Shown here: piece by piece, positions 37,278-46,212 of the stretch | Layout: each line of letters starts with the position of its first letter | Position numbering within the stretch: the stretch's first letter is position 1 | NCBI GenBank assembly: GCA_031256445.1 | Contig: JAIRQN010000086.1 | Span: 1-55,262, forward strand | From: Treponema sp. | GTDB lineage: Bacteria; Spirochaetota; Spirochaetia; Treponematales; Breznakiellaceae | Direction: 5' to 3' | Length of the DNA: 55,262 nucleotides | Made by a program: the position numbers and the translations under genes | The notes under the pieces: model-generated | What the model was told of the DNA's origin: nothing | Seen by the model: only the letters and a program-made list of their open reading frames with translations | Databases searched by the model: none

Positions 37278-37306
37278 TTGATATTTGCCAAACAGTGCAT
37301 TATAAT
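37278..37306 (+). promoter_or_regulatory. Promoter of the 37315 gene with no leader
   Basis: TTGATA (37278-37283), a 17-base spacer and a consensus TATAAT (37301-37306), followed by eight bases and the ATG at 37315. No Shine-Dalgarno sequence is present. Confidence 0.72.
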
Positions 37307-37314
37307 TAATTGTA

Positions 37315-38550
37315 ATGAAAAGGGCGTTATTTTTCACGGTTTTTTTGGTTCTGGCAGCCGTTTTTTCCTTTTCGCAGGAACAATCCGCTTCTGAGACAGA
37401 ATCCGCTCCCGCTCAAACGCCCTCTTCCGCGGCGGAACCTGCCCATGCGGTTGAATCCGCGTCCGCGCAAACGCCTGCTTCCAGGGCTGAGGCTGTACCT
37501 GCGCCATCCGTGGAACCTGAAACCGCGCCGTCCAGACCAAGCAGAAGTATTTTTTTTGACGGTTCAGCGTCAAAAGACGAACATCTGGAATTCTTTCTGG
37601 TTAACTTCAAAATGGAAGCGGAAGTGCTTGGTTATAATGTAGCCCGGGAAAAAAGCGACGCCGGTTATATTTTTAAATTTAAAGTTGAGCCGAATATGAT
37701 TCGGCAAAACGACGGTACGCTGCATCCGGCTCCCGCTGATGACAGTCAATTTGTAATATTAATCAGTCTTATAAGAAACACTGATGATTTTGAAATTTTA
37801 TATTTTAATTTTTATTTTACCGAGCTTCTGGAAGTGTACGAATATACCCAGATGCTGTTTTTAAAAGCCGCCGTTTTAATTCCTCCCGGCGATCCTGTTA
37901 TAGAGAAGCAGCCTGTTATCGTTCTTCAGGACAGGGCGCCGGATACGTCATGGAGAGATAAACTTTTTTACATCCGTCTGTCCTTTGATTATTCCCTCGC
38001 GTTTTACATATTGCAGGGAGACGGTTTAATCGGCGGACAGGGCGTCTATTACGGCGATTTCGATGACCCGTACAGGGTTTCTCCCCTGGAGCATAAAATT
38101 CTGCCGATGCCCGGATTTACAGCGGGCGTAGAAGGCCAGTTTTTCAACTTTTTCAGCATGGAGTTAAACGCGCAATTCAGCTTCGGCGATACAAGGGATA
38201 ATACCTTTTTGAACGCCGCGTTAGGCACGGATTTTAAATTCCCTCTTAAATTCTTTAAAAATTTTGTTATTGCGCCATACGCGGGTTTAGCCGTTTCCGT
38301 TACTTTTTCCGATGTTTTTGATTCATTCCCTATCTTTGCGGCAGGCGGAGGAATTCAATTTGGCGTAAAGAGCGGCAAAAACGGCTCCATTTTTACCGAT
38401 ATAAGATATTTGTATTCCATTGGCAATGCGGGAATGGTTAACCCATACGGAGAACTATTTCCCATGCCGGAAGTAATTAATTACAGACGCCATGTTCTTG
38501 GATTTTCTTTGGGGTATAAGTACGGGTTTATTACCCGTAGACATAGATAA
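37315..38550 (+). CDS. Exported protein with C-terminal beta-barrel-like domain, unknown
   Basis: The 411-residue product begins with a signal peptide (MKRALFFTVFLVLAAVFSFS, cleavage near residue 20), then an Ala/Ser/Pro/Glu-rich linker (about 21-80), a globular part (about 81-215) and a region of alternating hydrophobic strands ending GFSLGYKYGF, as in outer-membrane barrels. FTAGVEGQFFNFFSMELNAQ is a typical strand pair. No named family is recognised; spirochaetes have many such proteins. It ends before a two-way terminator. Confidence 0.75.
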   Translation: MKRALFFTVFLVLAAVFSFSQEQSASETESAPAQTPSSAAEPAHAVESASAQTPASRAEAVPAPSVEPETAPSRPSRSIFFDGSASKDEHLEFFLVNFKMEAEVLGYNVAREKSDAGYIFKFKVEPNMIRQNDGTLHPAPADDSQFVILISLIRNTDDFEILYFNFYFTELLEVYEYTQMLFLKAAVLIPPGDPVIEKQPVIVLQDRAPDTSWRDKLFYIRLSFDYSLAFYILQGDGLIGGQGVYYGDFDDPYRVSPLEHKILPMPGFTAGVEGQFFNFFSMELNAQFSFGDTRDNTFLNAALGTDFKFPLKFFKNFVIAPYAGLAVSVTFSDVFDSFPIFAAGGGIQFGVKSGKNGSIFTDIRYLYSIGNAGMVNPYGELFPMPEVINYRRHVLGFSLGYKYGFITRRHR

Positions 38551-38701
38551 TAATTATAACCGTTATATTGAGACACCATGAGAATACATTTTTTGAGTAT
38601 CCTAAGGCTTACCCATTGACTGTTTTACCACAGTTGCATCAGCAGTTGCGCCGGGACTTCTACAAAAAGTTAAATATTATGTGATTCCAGGGTTAGCCGC
38701 C

Positions 38702-38735
38702 AAAAAAAGCCTGCCCAAAACGGACAGGCTTTTTT
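38702..38735. terminator. Bidirectional terminator between convergent genes
   Basis: A stem formed by GCCTG and CAGGC, extended inward by CC/GG, is flanked by an A-run (38702-38708) and a T-run (38730-38735). It serves the outer-membrane-like gene on the plus strand and the lipoprotein pair on the minus strand, whose stop is at 38751. The rest of the 200-base gap shows no other feature. Confidence 0.85.
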
Positions 38736-38750
38736 ACCGGGGAGAGGCTG

Positions 38751-40079
38751 TTAATCCTCTATGATTATAGTAAAATATATACTGAATGGCGTATTGCTTG
38801 CATCTTCCGCTTCTACGCTTATCATATAAGTTCCTGCTTTTTTAAATGGGTCTGAAGCGCTAGATAAATCTATACTAAGTGTATCTGTTGTTCCAAGTGG
38901 TTTATCATTCCATGACCATGCAAAATTGGTGTAACCTGAATTGGTAACAGTCACTGTTAAAGTATCTTCATCACCAAGATCAAGCGTTATTTCAGTAGAA
39001 CCATCATTATCTACTGTTCCTGTAGTACCGTTGTTTTTATCATATGTCACTGTCAATTTTCCGGGTTCCAGATTGCCTAATGAAGGAGAACCTGGTATAC
39101 CTTCGTTAGAGTCTACCCAGCGTAAATAAAAGTCCATATTGGTGTTAATTGTAACCGATGCGCCGGCTTCATGGAAATCACCCCAATCGCTATCATCGGT
39201 TGGATCATCCCCCTCATTTGTATACCATCCATAATAATATTGACCTGTTTGTGTTGTAGGAGTTGGTATGGTAATTTGACTTCCGGGGGTAACATTTTCA
39301 TTCAAAGTGTCTGAATCTCCCCATGAAAGGAAGTTAAATGAAACTGATAAGAAGGAAGTACTAAAGTGTTCATCTTTAAATTCAAATGTAAAATTACTTG
39401 TCAAATTTTTATATATCCAGAGAATCTGTTTAAAAACAAACCGTGACTCGTCTTCTCTGGTAAGAGTGAACACTACGTTATAGTAGCCCGTTGCATACGT
39501 TTGACTATTGTTTGGATTTGTTGTTAAATCAACTGTTACCGGAGAGCCGCTTGACGCAGGTGTAATAACCATTTCTGCTTCATCAAGATCAGTAATGTTG
39601 CTGTCGAATGTAATATTCCAGCTGAATGTCCCGGTATCACCTGCACTACCAATCGGAATTGCATTTAATATAATCGTAATTGAAGTGGAACCGCCGCTTG
39701 CTATTGTTACAGTATTTACAGTCGCTGTTGCCGCTATATTGCTATTATCTATTGTTCCTGCATATGCAGTTACTGCCAAACTATAACTTCCATAAGGAAG
39801 ATTAATTGGAGTAGTTATCGCAGATGAGGCCCTATCAAAAGTCAGTGTAGGTAAACTACCGCTTCCAGTAAATACCAATTTGTAATTAGCAAAAGAAGCC
39901 AACGCTGCGCCATTTCCAGGCAGAATAGTTCTCATCCCGCCAATGTTTATCCGGACAGCTCCGTACCCTTCCGGAATATTTGCGCCTGCGTCCGGAACCT
40001 GGCAACTTGTTATCAGCGCAGGTATAAACAGCGCTACCGTCAGTAAAGCGAATAAGCTGATTTTATTAAGCTTTTTCAT
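38751..40079 (-). CDS. Large lipoprotein with beta-rich repeats, unknown
   Basis: The start at 40079 follows GAGGAGGAAG; an in-frame ATG lies at 40103. The 442-residue protein has a lipoprotein signal with C26 (ALITSC) and then GYGAVRINIGG and RTILPG, a motif I associate with spirochaetal surface lipoproteins. The body is rich in Thr, Ser, Asp and Gly with several Ig-like segments, including a stretch like bacterial beta-grasp repeats (YYYGWYTNEGDDPTDDSDWG) and a final FAWSWNDKPLGTTDTLSI module. It lies 53 bases after the smaller lipoprotein gene and probably shares its promoter. Confidence 0.75.
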   Translation of the reverse strand: MKKLNKISLFALLTVALFIPALITSCQVPDAGANIPEGYGAVRINIGGMRTILPGNGAALASFANYKLVFTGSGSLPTLTFDRASSAITTPINLPYGSYSLAVTAYAGTIDNSNIAATATVNTVTIASGGSTSITIILNAIPIGSAGDTGTFSWNITFDSNITDLDEAEMVITPASSGSPVTVDLTTNPNNSQTYATGYYNVVFTLTREDESRFVFKQILWIYKNLTSNFTFEFKDEHFSTSFLSVSFNFLSWGDSDTLNENVTPGSQITIPTPTTQTGQYYYGWYTNEGDDPTDDSDWGDFHEAGASVTINTNMDFYLRWVDSNEGIPGSPSLGNLEPGKLTVTYDKNNGTTGTVDNDGSTEITLDLGDEDTLTVTVTNSGYTNFAWSWNDKPLGTTDTLSIDLSSASDPFKKAGTYMISVEAEDASNTPFSIYFTIIIED

Positions 40080-40132
40080 TTTCTTCCTCCTCATTGATTT
40101 CAACCAAATAATTTATCTGCATACATAAATCC

Positions 40133-40654
40133 CTATAATTCCACCGCAATTACCATGTATGAACTGCGCATAACATCGTCTTCATACTCTGTTATAACCG
40201 TTAACAGCTTGTCGCCTATTGTATCAAAAGGCGGCGATGCTGCCTGCGCGGTAAATGATGATCCGCTGTGCAAAGGCGTCTCCATATTTTCGCAGTACCA
40301 TTTGATAACGCTATAATCGTCCGCGTTTGCCAGTGAAACAGTTACCGTCCGCGGCGAATTGTCTGCGGAATAATGAATTGTAAAAGAATCGCCTTTATTC
40401 GCCGGAGTCCCGTTAATCAATATCCGCGGCTCTCCTTCATCAATAGCGGTAAGATCAACGCTGATACTTACGCTGGATGCTTCATTCCCCCCCCCATTGT
40501 TTTCGCGATCTTCATCTCTTTCTATTATCCCCTGTACTCTGTCATCGTTTATAAAAATCTGAATGTCCATTTCCGGCATACAAGCGCCCAGAAACAACGC
40601 AATAGAGACACCTATAACAGCGCGCCATATGGCTTTGACGGAAAAGCAACCCAT
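40133..40654 (-). CDS. Small lipoprotein with internal G9 tract, unknown
   Basis: The 173-residue product has a lipoprotein signal with C25 (LFLGAC), an acidic stretch, and one Ig-like beta module from about residue 62 (VSISVDLTAIDEGEPRILIN). Residues NGGGN near 53-57 are encoded by nine G in a row. Loss or gain of one G would shift the frame and remove the folded part. The promoter (TTGAAA, 17 bases, TAAAAT) ends eight bases before the ATG and overlaps a perfect dyad. No family is recognised. Confidence 0.72.
   Translation of the reverse strand: MGCFSVKAIWRAVIGVSIALFLGACMPEMDIQIFINDDRVQGIIERDEDRENNGGGNEASSVSISVDLTAIDEGEPRILINGTPANKGDSFTIHYSADNSPRTVTVSLANADDYSVIKWYCENMETPLHSGSSFTAQAASPPFDTIGDKLLTVITEYEDDVMRSSYMVIAVEL
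40487..40495 (-). repeat. Poly-G (G9) tract in a lipoprotein gene
   Basis: Nine C on the plus strand read as nine G in the coding direction, spanning three Gly codons. It is the longest G/C homopolymer in the window; the next are seven G at 48997-49003 and six at about 43166. Poly-G tracts in surface protein genes are known phase-variation sites in Treponema pallidum. Confidence 0.85.
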
Positions 40655-40662
40655 CTCTCTTT

Positions 40663-40705
40663 ATTTTAACATATTTTTCTGGAATTTTCAATAAATTCCA
40701 GAAAA
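40663..40705 (-). promoter_or_regulatory. Lipoprotein promoter overlapped by a perfect 13-bp dyad
   Basis: On the minus strand: TTGAAA (40686-40691), a 17-base spacer and TAAAAT (40663-40668), eight bases before the ATG at 40654. A perfect inverted repeat with 13-bp arms (40675-40687 and 40693-40705) and a five-base centre covers the -35 box and half of the spacer. It has no T-run after the stem, so it is not a terminator. It has the form of a repressor operator. Confidence 0.65.
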
Positions 40706-40755
40706 TAGACAGGGTTCGTAAAAATCGCCTGTTATGCGGGGAACGAATAATTTTC

Positions 40756-40782
40756 TTTACGGATTGGTTTCTTTGGTATATT
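40756..40782 (+). promoter_or_regulatory. Promoter of the receiver-domain gene
   Basis: TTTACG (40756-40761), a 15-base spacer and TATATT (40777-40782) preceded by TGG (extended -10). The leader of about 16 bases contains GGGAGA before the ATG at 40805. Confidence 0.5.
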
Positions 40783-40804
40783 ATTAATGAACGGGAGATA
40801 AAAC

Positions 40805-41155
40805 ATGAAACATGTAATCCACGCTGATAACAGTGATTTTTTCAGGAAACTGATGAGAACCTTTCTGTCGGAAAACGGGCTTGAAAGCGAATGTTTTGAA
40901 ACAGGACAGGAAGCTGTTGACGCTGTCGCGGAAGGCAGAGCTTCTTTTGTTATTACAGGCCTGTCATTGGCTGACATGAACGGCGAAGAATTCCTGAAAA
41001 GATTGATGGTTTTACCCAAAAAAACGCCGGTTATCGTGGTAACCTCCAACGAAGAATCAGACGGCCAGCAAAAACGTCTTGAAGCCCTTGGCGTTAAAAA
41101 AGTGATCCTTAAATCGGACGACTGGAAAGCTGAGTTAAGCAAAATAATCAAATAA
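40805..41155 (+). CDS. Receiver-only protein lacking the phospho-acceptor Asp
   Basis: The 116-residue protein is a lone CheY-like receiver. The acidic pocket is D8-N9 (HADNSDFF), the conserved Thr is T80 (VIVVTSN) and the conserved Lys is K103 (ILKSDD). The aspartate that should be phosphorylated is Gly at residue 52 (FVITGLSLADMNGEEFL, compare CheY ISDWNMPNMDG). It is therefore an atypical, probably phosphorylation-independent receiver. No kinase is nearby; parC follows 97 bases later with its own likely promoter. Confidence 0.85.
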   Translation: MKHVIHADNSDFFRKLMRTFLSENGLESECFETGQEAVDAVAEGRASFVITGLSLADMNGEEFLKRLMVLPKKTPVIVVTSNEESDGQQKRLEALGVKKVILKSDDWKAELSKIIK

Positions 41156-41217
41156 CAAATTATATAAATTATTTTAAAATAATACATATTTAACATGGAA
41201 AGCTGCATTTTTACAAC

Positions 41218-41244
41218 TTGATTACATTATTTTCTTGCTATACA
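41218..41244 (+). promoter_or_regulatory. Candidate promoter of parC with no leader
   Basis: TTGATT (41218-41223), a 15-base spacer and TATACA (41239-41244), eight bases before the ATG at 41253. No Shine-Dalgarno sequence is seen. The spacer is short, so this site is less certain than the five with 17 bases. Confidence 0.45.
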
Positions 41245-41252
41245 TTTATTAC

Positions 41253-43190
41253 ATGGCCTATATTAAGAATATTTTTGACCGCAATTTTCTGGAATACGCG
41301 TCCTATGTAATAAAAGACCGGGCAATACCCGATCTTGAAGACGGGCTTAAACCTGTTCAGCGGCGCATACTGCACTCGCTGTTTGAAATGGACGACGGTA
41401 AATTCCACAAGGTCGCCAATGTGACAGGCCACTGCATGAAGTACCATCCGCACGGAGAGCAGTCCATTAATCCGGCTCTTGTTGTGCTTGCAAATAAGGA
41501 ACTGTTTATCGACAGGCAGGGGAACTTCGGCAACCTTTTTACAGGGGATGACGCTTCCGCGCCGCGTTACATCGAATGCCGCGCTACGCCGCTGGCCAAA
41601 GATATTTTTTATAATCCCAAACTGACGCCCTGGGCTGACTCTTACGACGGCCGCAACAGGGAGCCGGTTGTCTTTCCCGCGAAAATTCCTGTAGTGCTGA
41701 TTATGGGCGTGGAAGGGATAGCCGTTGGAATGTCCACGAAGATTCTGCCCCACAACGCGGTAGAGGTTCTGGAAGCGGAAATCACCTGCCTTTCCGGGAA
41801 AAAGTTTGAGCTTTATCCCGATTTTTCGACAGGCGGTTTTATGGATGTTTCCGAATACAGAGACGGAAACGGAAAGGTAAACGTAAGGGCGAAACTTGAC
41901 ACATCCGATCCAAAGCGCATCCTTATTACCGAATTGCCGTTCGGCTCAACAACAGAAACCCTTATCGGCAGCATCGAGGCCGCGGCAAGAGCGGGAAGGA
42001 TTAAAATACAGAGTGTTACGGATTTTACTGCCGAAAAGGTAGAGATAGAGGTAAAACTCGCGCGCGGCGTTTACGCGCAGGAAACCGTGGACGCGCTTTT
42101 CGCGTTTACAGAATGCGAACAGTCAATTTCGGTGAACCTTCTTGTAATAAAAGACGGACTGCCCGCCGTAATGACAGTTAACGAAGTTATAAAGCATCAC
42201 GCCAAACAGCTTGTAAAGATTCTTACAAAAGAACTGGAACTTGAAAAAAAGGAACTTCTTGACAAACTGCACCTGCGGACGCTGGAAAGAATATTTATAG
42301 AAGAGCGGATTTACAAGGGTATCGAAAAAATGAAAACCGCCAAAGGCGTGCAGGACGCGGTTGTCGCCGGATTTAAACCTTTTTTGAAGGAAGTAGGCCC
42401 GCGCGGAGTTTCAGAAGACGATGTTGATCATCTTCTGCGCATTCCAATCCGCAGAATTTCGTTATACGACATTAACAAGGCGCGGGACGAGATGGAGGCG
42501 ATCAACGCGCGGGTAAAGGAAATAAACGCGCATTTAAAAAACATTACCGCTTATTCAATTTCCTATCTTAAAGGAATCATCGCCAAGATAAAAGCAGATG
42601 AAGAACTTGGGCGCGGAGCGAGAAAAACCATTGTAGGCTCTTTTGACAAGGTTGTCGCCAGGGAGGTTGTAAAGCGCGATGTCGAGCTGAAGTATGACAG
42701 CAAAACCGGATACCTTGGCACGAATGTTTCGGGAGTAAAGCAGGCGGAAGTATCTCCCTTTGACAGAATTCTGGCTATCCGCAAGAACGGAATGTACACT
42801 GTAATGGACCTTCCGGAAAAGGCTTTCATAGGCGCGGACGCGCTGTGGATTGGAGTCGCTGATAAAGAAGAACTGGCTAAAACTGTTTTTACAATTATAT
42901 ATAAAGAAAAGGGAACAGGTTTTCCCTGCATTAAAAGATTTATTATCGAAGGCTGGATAATGAACAAGGATTATTTTCTTGTCCCGGACGGCGCGCAAAT
43001 TCTTCACATAGACACAAAGACAAAATTTTCCTTCACAGTCAAGTATGTTCCCAAACCCCGGCTTAAGGTTCTTACAGAAGATTTTAAGGCGCATGATTTT
43101 AATGTGCGCGGTCTTAAAGCAGGCGGAATAAGGCTTGCTTCCAAAGAAGCCTCAAAGGTTAGTTCGGGGGGAAAGAAGAATGAAGAATGA
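41253..43190 (+). CDS. parC: DNA topoisomerase IV subunit A (type IIA)
   Basis: This is the breakage-rejoining subunit. The 645-residue sequence has DGLKPVQRRIL, the quinolone-region motif YHPHGEQSINPALV (about 65-78) and the catalytic tyrosine Y106 in APRYIECRATPLA. The C-terminal region is shorter than in GyrA and lacks a GyrA box, supporting ParC. The start at 41253 (MAYIKNIFDRNF) is chosen over the frame opening at 41235. Its end overlaps the next gene by 11 bases. Confidence 0.92.
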   Translation: MAYIKNIFDRNFLEYASYVIKDRAIPDLEDGLKPVQRRILHSLFEMDDGKFHKVANVTGHCMKYHPHGEQSINPALVVLANKELFIDRQGNFGNLFTGDDASAPRYIECRATPLAKDIFYNPKLTPWADSYDGRNREPVVFPAKIPVVLIMGVEGIAVGMSTKILPHNAVEVLEAEITCLSGKKFELYPDFSTGGFMDVSEYRDGNGKVNVRAKLDTSDPKRILITELPFGSTTETLIGSIEAAARAGRIKIQSVTDFTAEKVEIEVKLARGVYAQETVDALFAFTECEQSISVNLLVIKDGLPAVMTVNEVIKHHAKQLVKILTKELELEKKELLDKLHLRTLERIFIEERIYKGIEKMKTAKGVQDAVVAGFKPFLKEVGPRGVSEDDVDHLLRIPIRRISLYDINKARDEMEAINARVKEINAHLKNITAYSISYLKGIIAKIKADEELGRGARKTIVGSFDKVVAREVVKRDVELKYDSKTGYLGTNVSGVKQAEVSPFDRILAIRKNGMYTVMDLPEKAFIGADALWIGVADKEELAKTVFTIIYKEKGTGFPCIKRFIIEGWIMNKDYFLVPDGAQILHIDTKTKFSFTVKYVPKPRLKVLTEDFKAHDFNVRGLKAGGIRLASKEASKVSSGGKKNEE

Positions 43191-44514
43191 TGATGTTGTT
43201 TTTGACTCCAAATCGGGAATATCCGTAGAAGAGCAGAAAGAAATATTATCCGAAATTAACGGAATTGCCGAAAAGAACCGCCGCCTGCTTTCGCAAGGAG
43301 ACGCCAAAACAGACGCGGGAGGATCCGGCGACGGAGTTTCCCGCGCAAATCCGGCGGTTAAACCCGGCAAACAGCGGCTGAACGCGAAGAAAAGCGGCGC
43401 GGTTTTTCCGGTTGTTGTCAACGCAGCCGCAGTCGCGGTTCTTATCGGCGCGGGTTTTATACTATTTTCTTTTAATCAGAAAAAAGACGCGCAGGTAAGG
43501 ACGGGAAACGCTGTTTATAACCTTACGGAAAGGGCGCTTATTGATGAAATTCGCAAAGATACCGCCGATAAGCTCGCGTTAAAAGAAAAAGAAATAGAGG
43601 CAATCGCTTCCCGACTGGCGGCGGTAGACGAGGAATTAAACATGCTTTATTCCGGCAGCCAGGATTTATCCTCGGAACAGCTTTCCGCCCAGCAGAGACT
43701 GCTTTCAATGCAGACTGAATACCGCACCGGCCTTAACGCCCTGCGCGATGAAAGGTCCCAGATACTCGAAGATTCCCGTTTAAGGGAAAGCCGTCTTAGG
43801 ACTCTCCTTGACGAAAGAGCGAAGGAATTTTCCGCCGCGCAGCAGAAAAGCGCGGTTGAGCTTGACTCGGCAAGAGGAGAGCTTGAGCGCATGACAAACG
43901 AACAGGAAAAAATCGCCGCCATAGATTCGCAGTTGGCAGGCGGCATTGCTTCTGTTAACGCGCTTATCAGCGCCGGAAATTACGCGCAGGCGTCGCAGCC
44001 GCTGAATAATTTGCGCGCTCTGTGCAATAATAACGCCTATGCGTCGGCGCGCGCTTTTCAGACGCGCAAGGAATTTTACAATCAGTCAATTAATTCGCTG
44101 GAAACGCTGGTGAATGAAATGCAGAAACTTTCGGGCACGGGAATTGTCAACGAAGACGCGATTCTGGCGTCGGAACTTCAGACAAAAAATTCCAAGCTTG
44201 AAGAAACCATTTCTGATATGCAAAAAACCATCGAGACATTCTCTACGGGCAGTTCCGGGCAGACGCGCCGTATCAGCGAACTTGAAACATCGGTTTCTTC
44301 TCTGACAACGGCGAACACGACTCTGCGCGCCGCAAACACAACGCTTGAGACCAGATCCGCCGATAAAGACAGAACAATATCGTCTCTTGAGACCGAAAGA
44401 TCAACTCTTAATCAGACTGTCACCGATTTGCGCACAACCAACTCCTCGCAGGAGCAGGAAATCACCAACCTGAGAAATCAGCTTGCCGCAATCAGACAGG
44501 CGCTGGCGGATTAG
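43180..44514 (+). CDS. Membrane-anchored coiled-coil protein, unknown
   Basis: The ATG at 43180 follows a GGGGGGAAAG purine run and lies inside the end of parC; the frame is open from 43135. The 444-residue product has a disordered N-terminal segment, one transmembrane helix (about residues 70-90, VVVNAAAVAVLIGAGFILF) and a long periplasmic coiled coil with a small helical break (near 250-300). The C-terminal part repeats Thr-rich heptads (TTANTTLRAANTTLETRSAD). No family is recognised. Overlap with parC implies coupled translation. Confidence 0.78.
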   Translation: MKNDDVVFDSKSGISVEEQKEILSEINGIAEKNRRLLSQGDAKTDAGGSGDGVSRANPAVKPGKQRLNAKKSGAVFPVVVNAAAVAVLIGAGFILFSFNQKKDAQVRTGNAVYNLTERALIDEIRKDTADKLALKEKEIEAIASRLAAVDEELNMLYSGSQDLSSEQLSAQQRLLSMQTEYRTGLNALRDERSQILEDSRLRESRLRTLLDERAKEFSAAQQKSAVELDSARGELERMTNEQEKIAAIDSQLAGGIASVNALISAGNYAQASQPLNNLRALCNNNAYASARAFQTRKEFYNQSINSLETLVNEMQKLSGTGIVNEDAILASELQTKNSKLEETISDMQKTIETFSTGSSGQTRRISELETSVSSLTTANTTLRAANTTLETRSADKDRTISSLETERSTLNQTVTDLRTTNSSQEQEITNLRNQLAAIRQALAD

Positions 44515-44517
44515 GCG

Positions 44518-46206
44518 TTACTTGCTCTTCATCACTTCAACACCGTCCCAGTTTGCGGGCGGCGGGGAAGGCGCGTACTGTGCGCATCTTGCGCGGATAT
44601 TTTCCGCGTTAAAGTCGCCGGGAAGCAGCGTAAGGGCCTCCCTGAATTTTTCCTCCGCTTCGCGGAAAGAACGGCTGTAGTAGAGTTTCATTCCCTGGTT
44701 GTGCAGAGGCCACGCTTTTTGCTCGGCTGATGACAGGGTGCGTTTAACAGTATATATTTTAACGCCTTTGGTTTTGCCCTTTACCGCGACTGTGTCAAGG
44801 AGCCTGTAGTTAAGAAGGGCGTCATTGGGTTTGCCGCCGGGAGGGGCTTTTCGCAGCTCATTAAAAACATTTTCTGTTATGAGCAATTCCGAATGATAGG
44901 TTTTGGTAAGCCCTTCCATGCGCGAGGCGAGGTTAACCGCGTCTCCGATTACCGTGTAGTCCATTTTACGTTCGCTGCCGATGTTGCCTACTGTCACTTC
45001 GCCGTAGTTAATTCCCACTCCAATAAAAAATTCGCACTTGCCGAGCCTGCGCTGGTTCGCGTTGAAATTTGTCAGGGCGTCGATCATGTCAAGTCCCGAT
45101 AAAACCGACTGTAACGCGTCATCATCGTGTTTTTCCGGAGCGCCCCAAAACGCCATGATGGCGTCCCCTATGTATTTGTCAACAATGCCCTTTCTGTTGT
45201 AGATAATGTCAACCTGGCCGGAAAAATAGCGGTTCAGCGAGTTAACAAGATCATCGGGCGCCATGCCTTCGGAGATTGTGGTAAAGGAGCGGATATCAGA
45301 GAATAGGACAGAAAGCCTGCGGTTTTCGCCGATAAGCATTTTCTCCGGAGAGGCGAAGAAGCGCTCGATTACGTCATTGGGAACGTATTTTTGAAAGATG
45401 TGGCGGATGCGCTCTTCTTTCTTTCCTGCCAGAACCGCGTCAAACGCGTAACGTTTAATCTGCCCGTAGGCCCTGTCCAACTCTTCCGTCATCCTGTTAA
45501 ATGTATACGCAAGATGCCCGGTTTCATCGCGGTATTCAATTTCCACCCTGGATGAAAGATCCGCGGTTTCGATTATTTTATTCATAGCCTGCACAATCCG
45601 TCTCAGCGGATTGGTCAGGCCGTTTGTTATCAGAATTAAAAGAAGAACGGCCATTAAAACAGAAGCGCATAGAGTAATAATTGTCTGCGTTGTAATTCTT
45701 TGGGCGTCGCTGTAGAAAGCGCTCTCTTTTTCGGTAATAAGCACATGCCATTCAAACGGGGTAAAATAAAAAGACTGAAAAACCCGTTTTTCCCCGCCGA
45801 TGACGGCAGTCTGGAGCCCCTGGTTTTCAGCGGAAAGGGCGTCAAGGAGCGGGCCTGTCTCGGCGGGAAGGAGACTGAGATCCGAAGTAGCCATTGCCAT
45901 TTTTCCTTCTGAATCAAGGGCGAAAATAATTTCCGAATCGCTTAAAATGATGCTGCGCCCGTACTGTTCAACAGCGTTTTTCGCAGCATCAACCATGTCC
46001 GGCCTTCCGGCAAAATGATTTTCAACAAGAAGCGACCACTGGCTGCCGGCGTATTTTTCCAGCTCCCCAAGTTTAAAACCCAAAAGCTGTCTGGCAAGGC
46101 GGGTAACTCCGTTTACCGCCTGAAAATACGAGGCTGTTTCAGCCAGAATTAAAGGAATTGTAATTAAAGGAAGAACAACAAGAAACATTTTTAGGCGGAT
46201 TTTCAT
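44518..46206 (-). CDS. Class III adenylate/guanylate cyclase with sensor and HAMP domains
   Basis: The 562-residue protein has an N-terminal helix (about 7-25), an extracytoplasmic Cache-like sensor, a second helix (about 175-197), a HAMP linker and a class III cyclase domain: LFSDIRSFTTISEG (metal Asp), DKYIGDAIMAFWG and KMDYTVIGDAVNLASRME. A short TPR-like tail follows (QGMKLYYSRSFREAEEKF). It would make cAMP or cGMP in response to an outside signal. The ATG has no Shine-Dalgarno sequence and lies six bases from the -10 box. Confidence 0.9.
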   Translation of the reverse strand: MKIRLKMFLVVLPLITIPLILAETASYFQAVNGVTRLARQLLGFKLGELEKYAGSQWSLLVENHFAGRPDMVDAAKNAVEQYGRSIILSDSEIIFALDSEGKMAMATSDLSLLPAETGPLLDALSAENQGLQTAVIGGEKRVFQSFYFTPFEWHVLITEKESAFYSDAQRITTQTIITLCASVLMAVLLLILITNGLTNPLRRIVQAMNKIIETADLSSRVEIEYRDETGHLAYTFNRMTEELDRAYGQIKRYAFDAVLAGKKEERIRHIFQKYVPNDVIERFFASPEKMLIGENRRLSVLFSDIRSFTTISEGMAPDDLVNSLNRYFSGQVDIIYNRKGIVDKYIGDAIMAFWGAPEKHDDDALQSVLSGLDMIDALTNFNANQRRLGKCEFFIGVGINYGEVTVGNIGSERKMDYTVIGDAVNLASRMEGLTKTYHSELLITENVFNELRKAPPGGKPNDALLNYRLLDTVAVKGKTKGVKIYTVKRTLSSAEQKAWPLHNQGMKLYYSRSFREAEEKFREALTLLPGDFNAENIRARCAQYAPSPPPANWDGVEVMKSK

Positions 46207-46212
46207 TATTTC

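Noticed and set aside
38551-38700. Possible remnant of a transposase or other gene in the gap before the terminator
   Set aside because: A short open stretch exists on the plus strand, but it has no start, no recognisable motif and no inverted ends.
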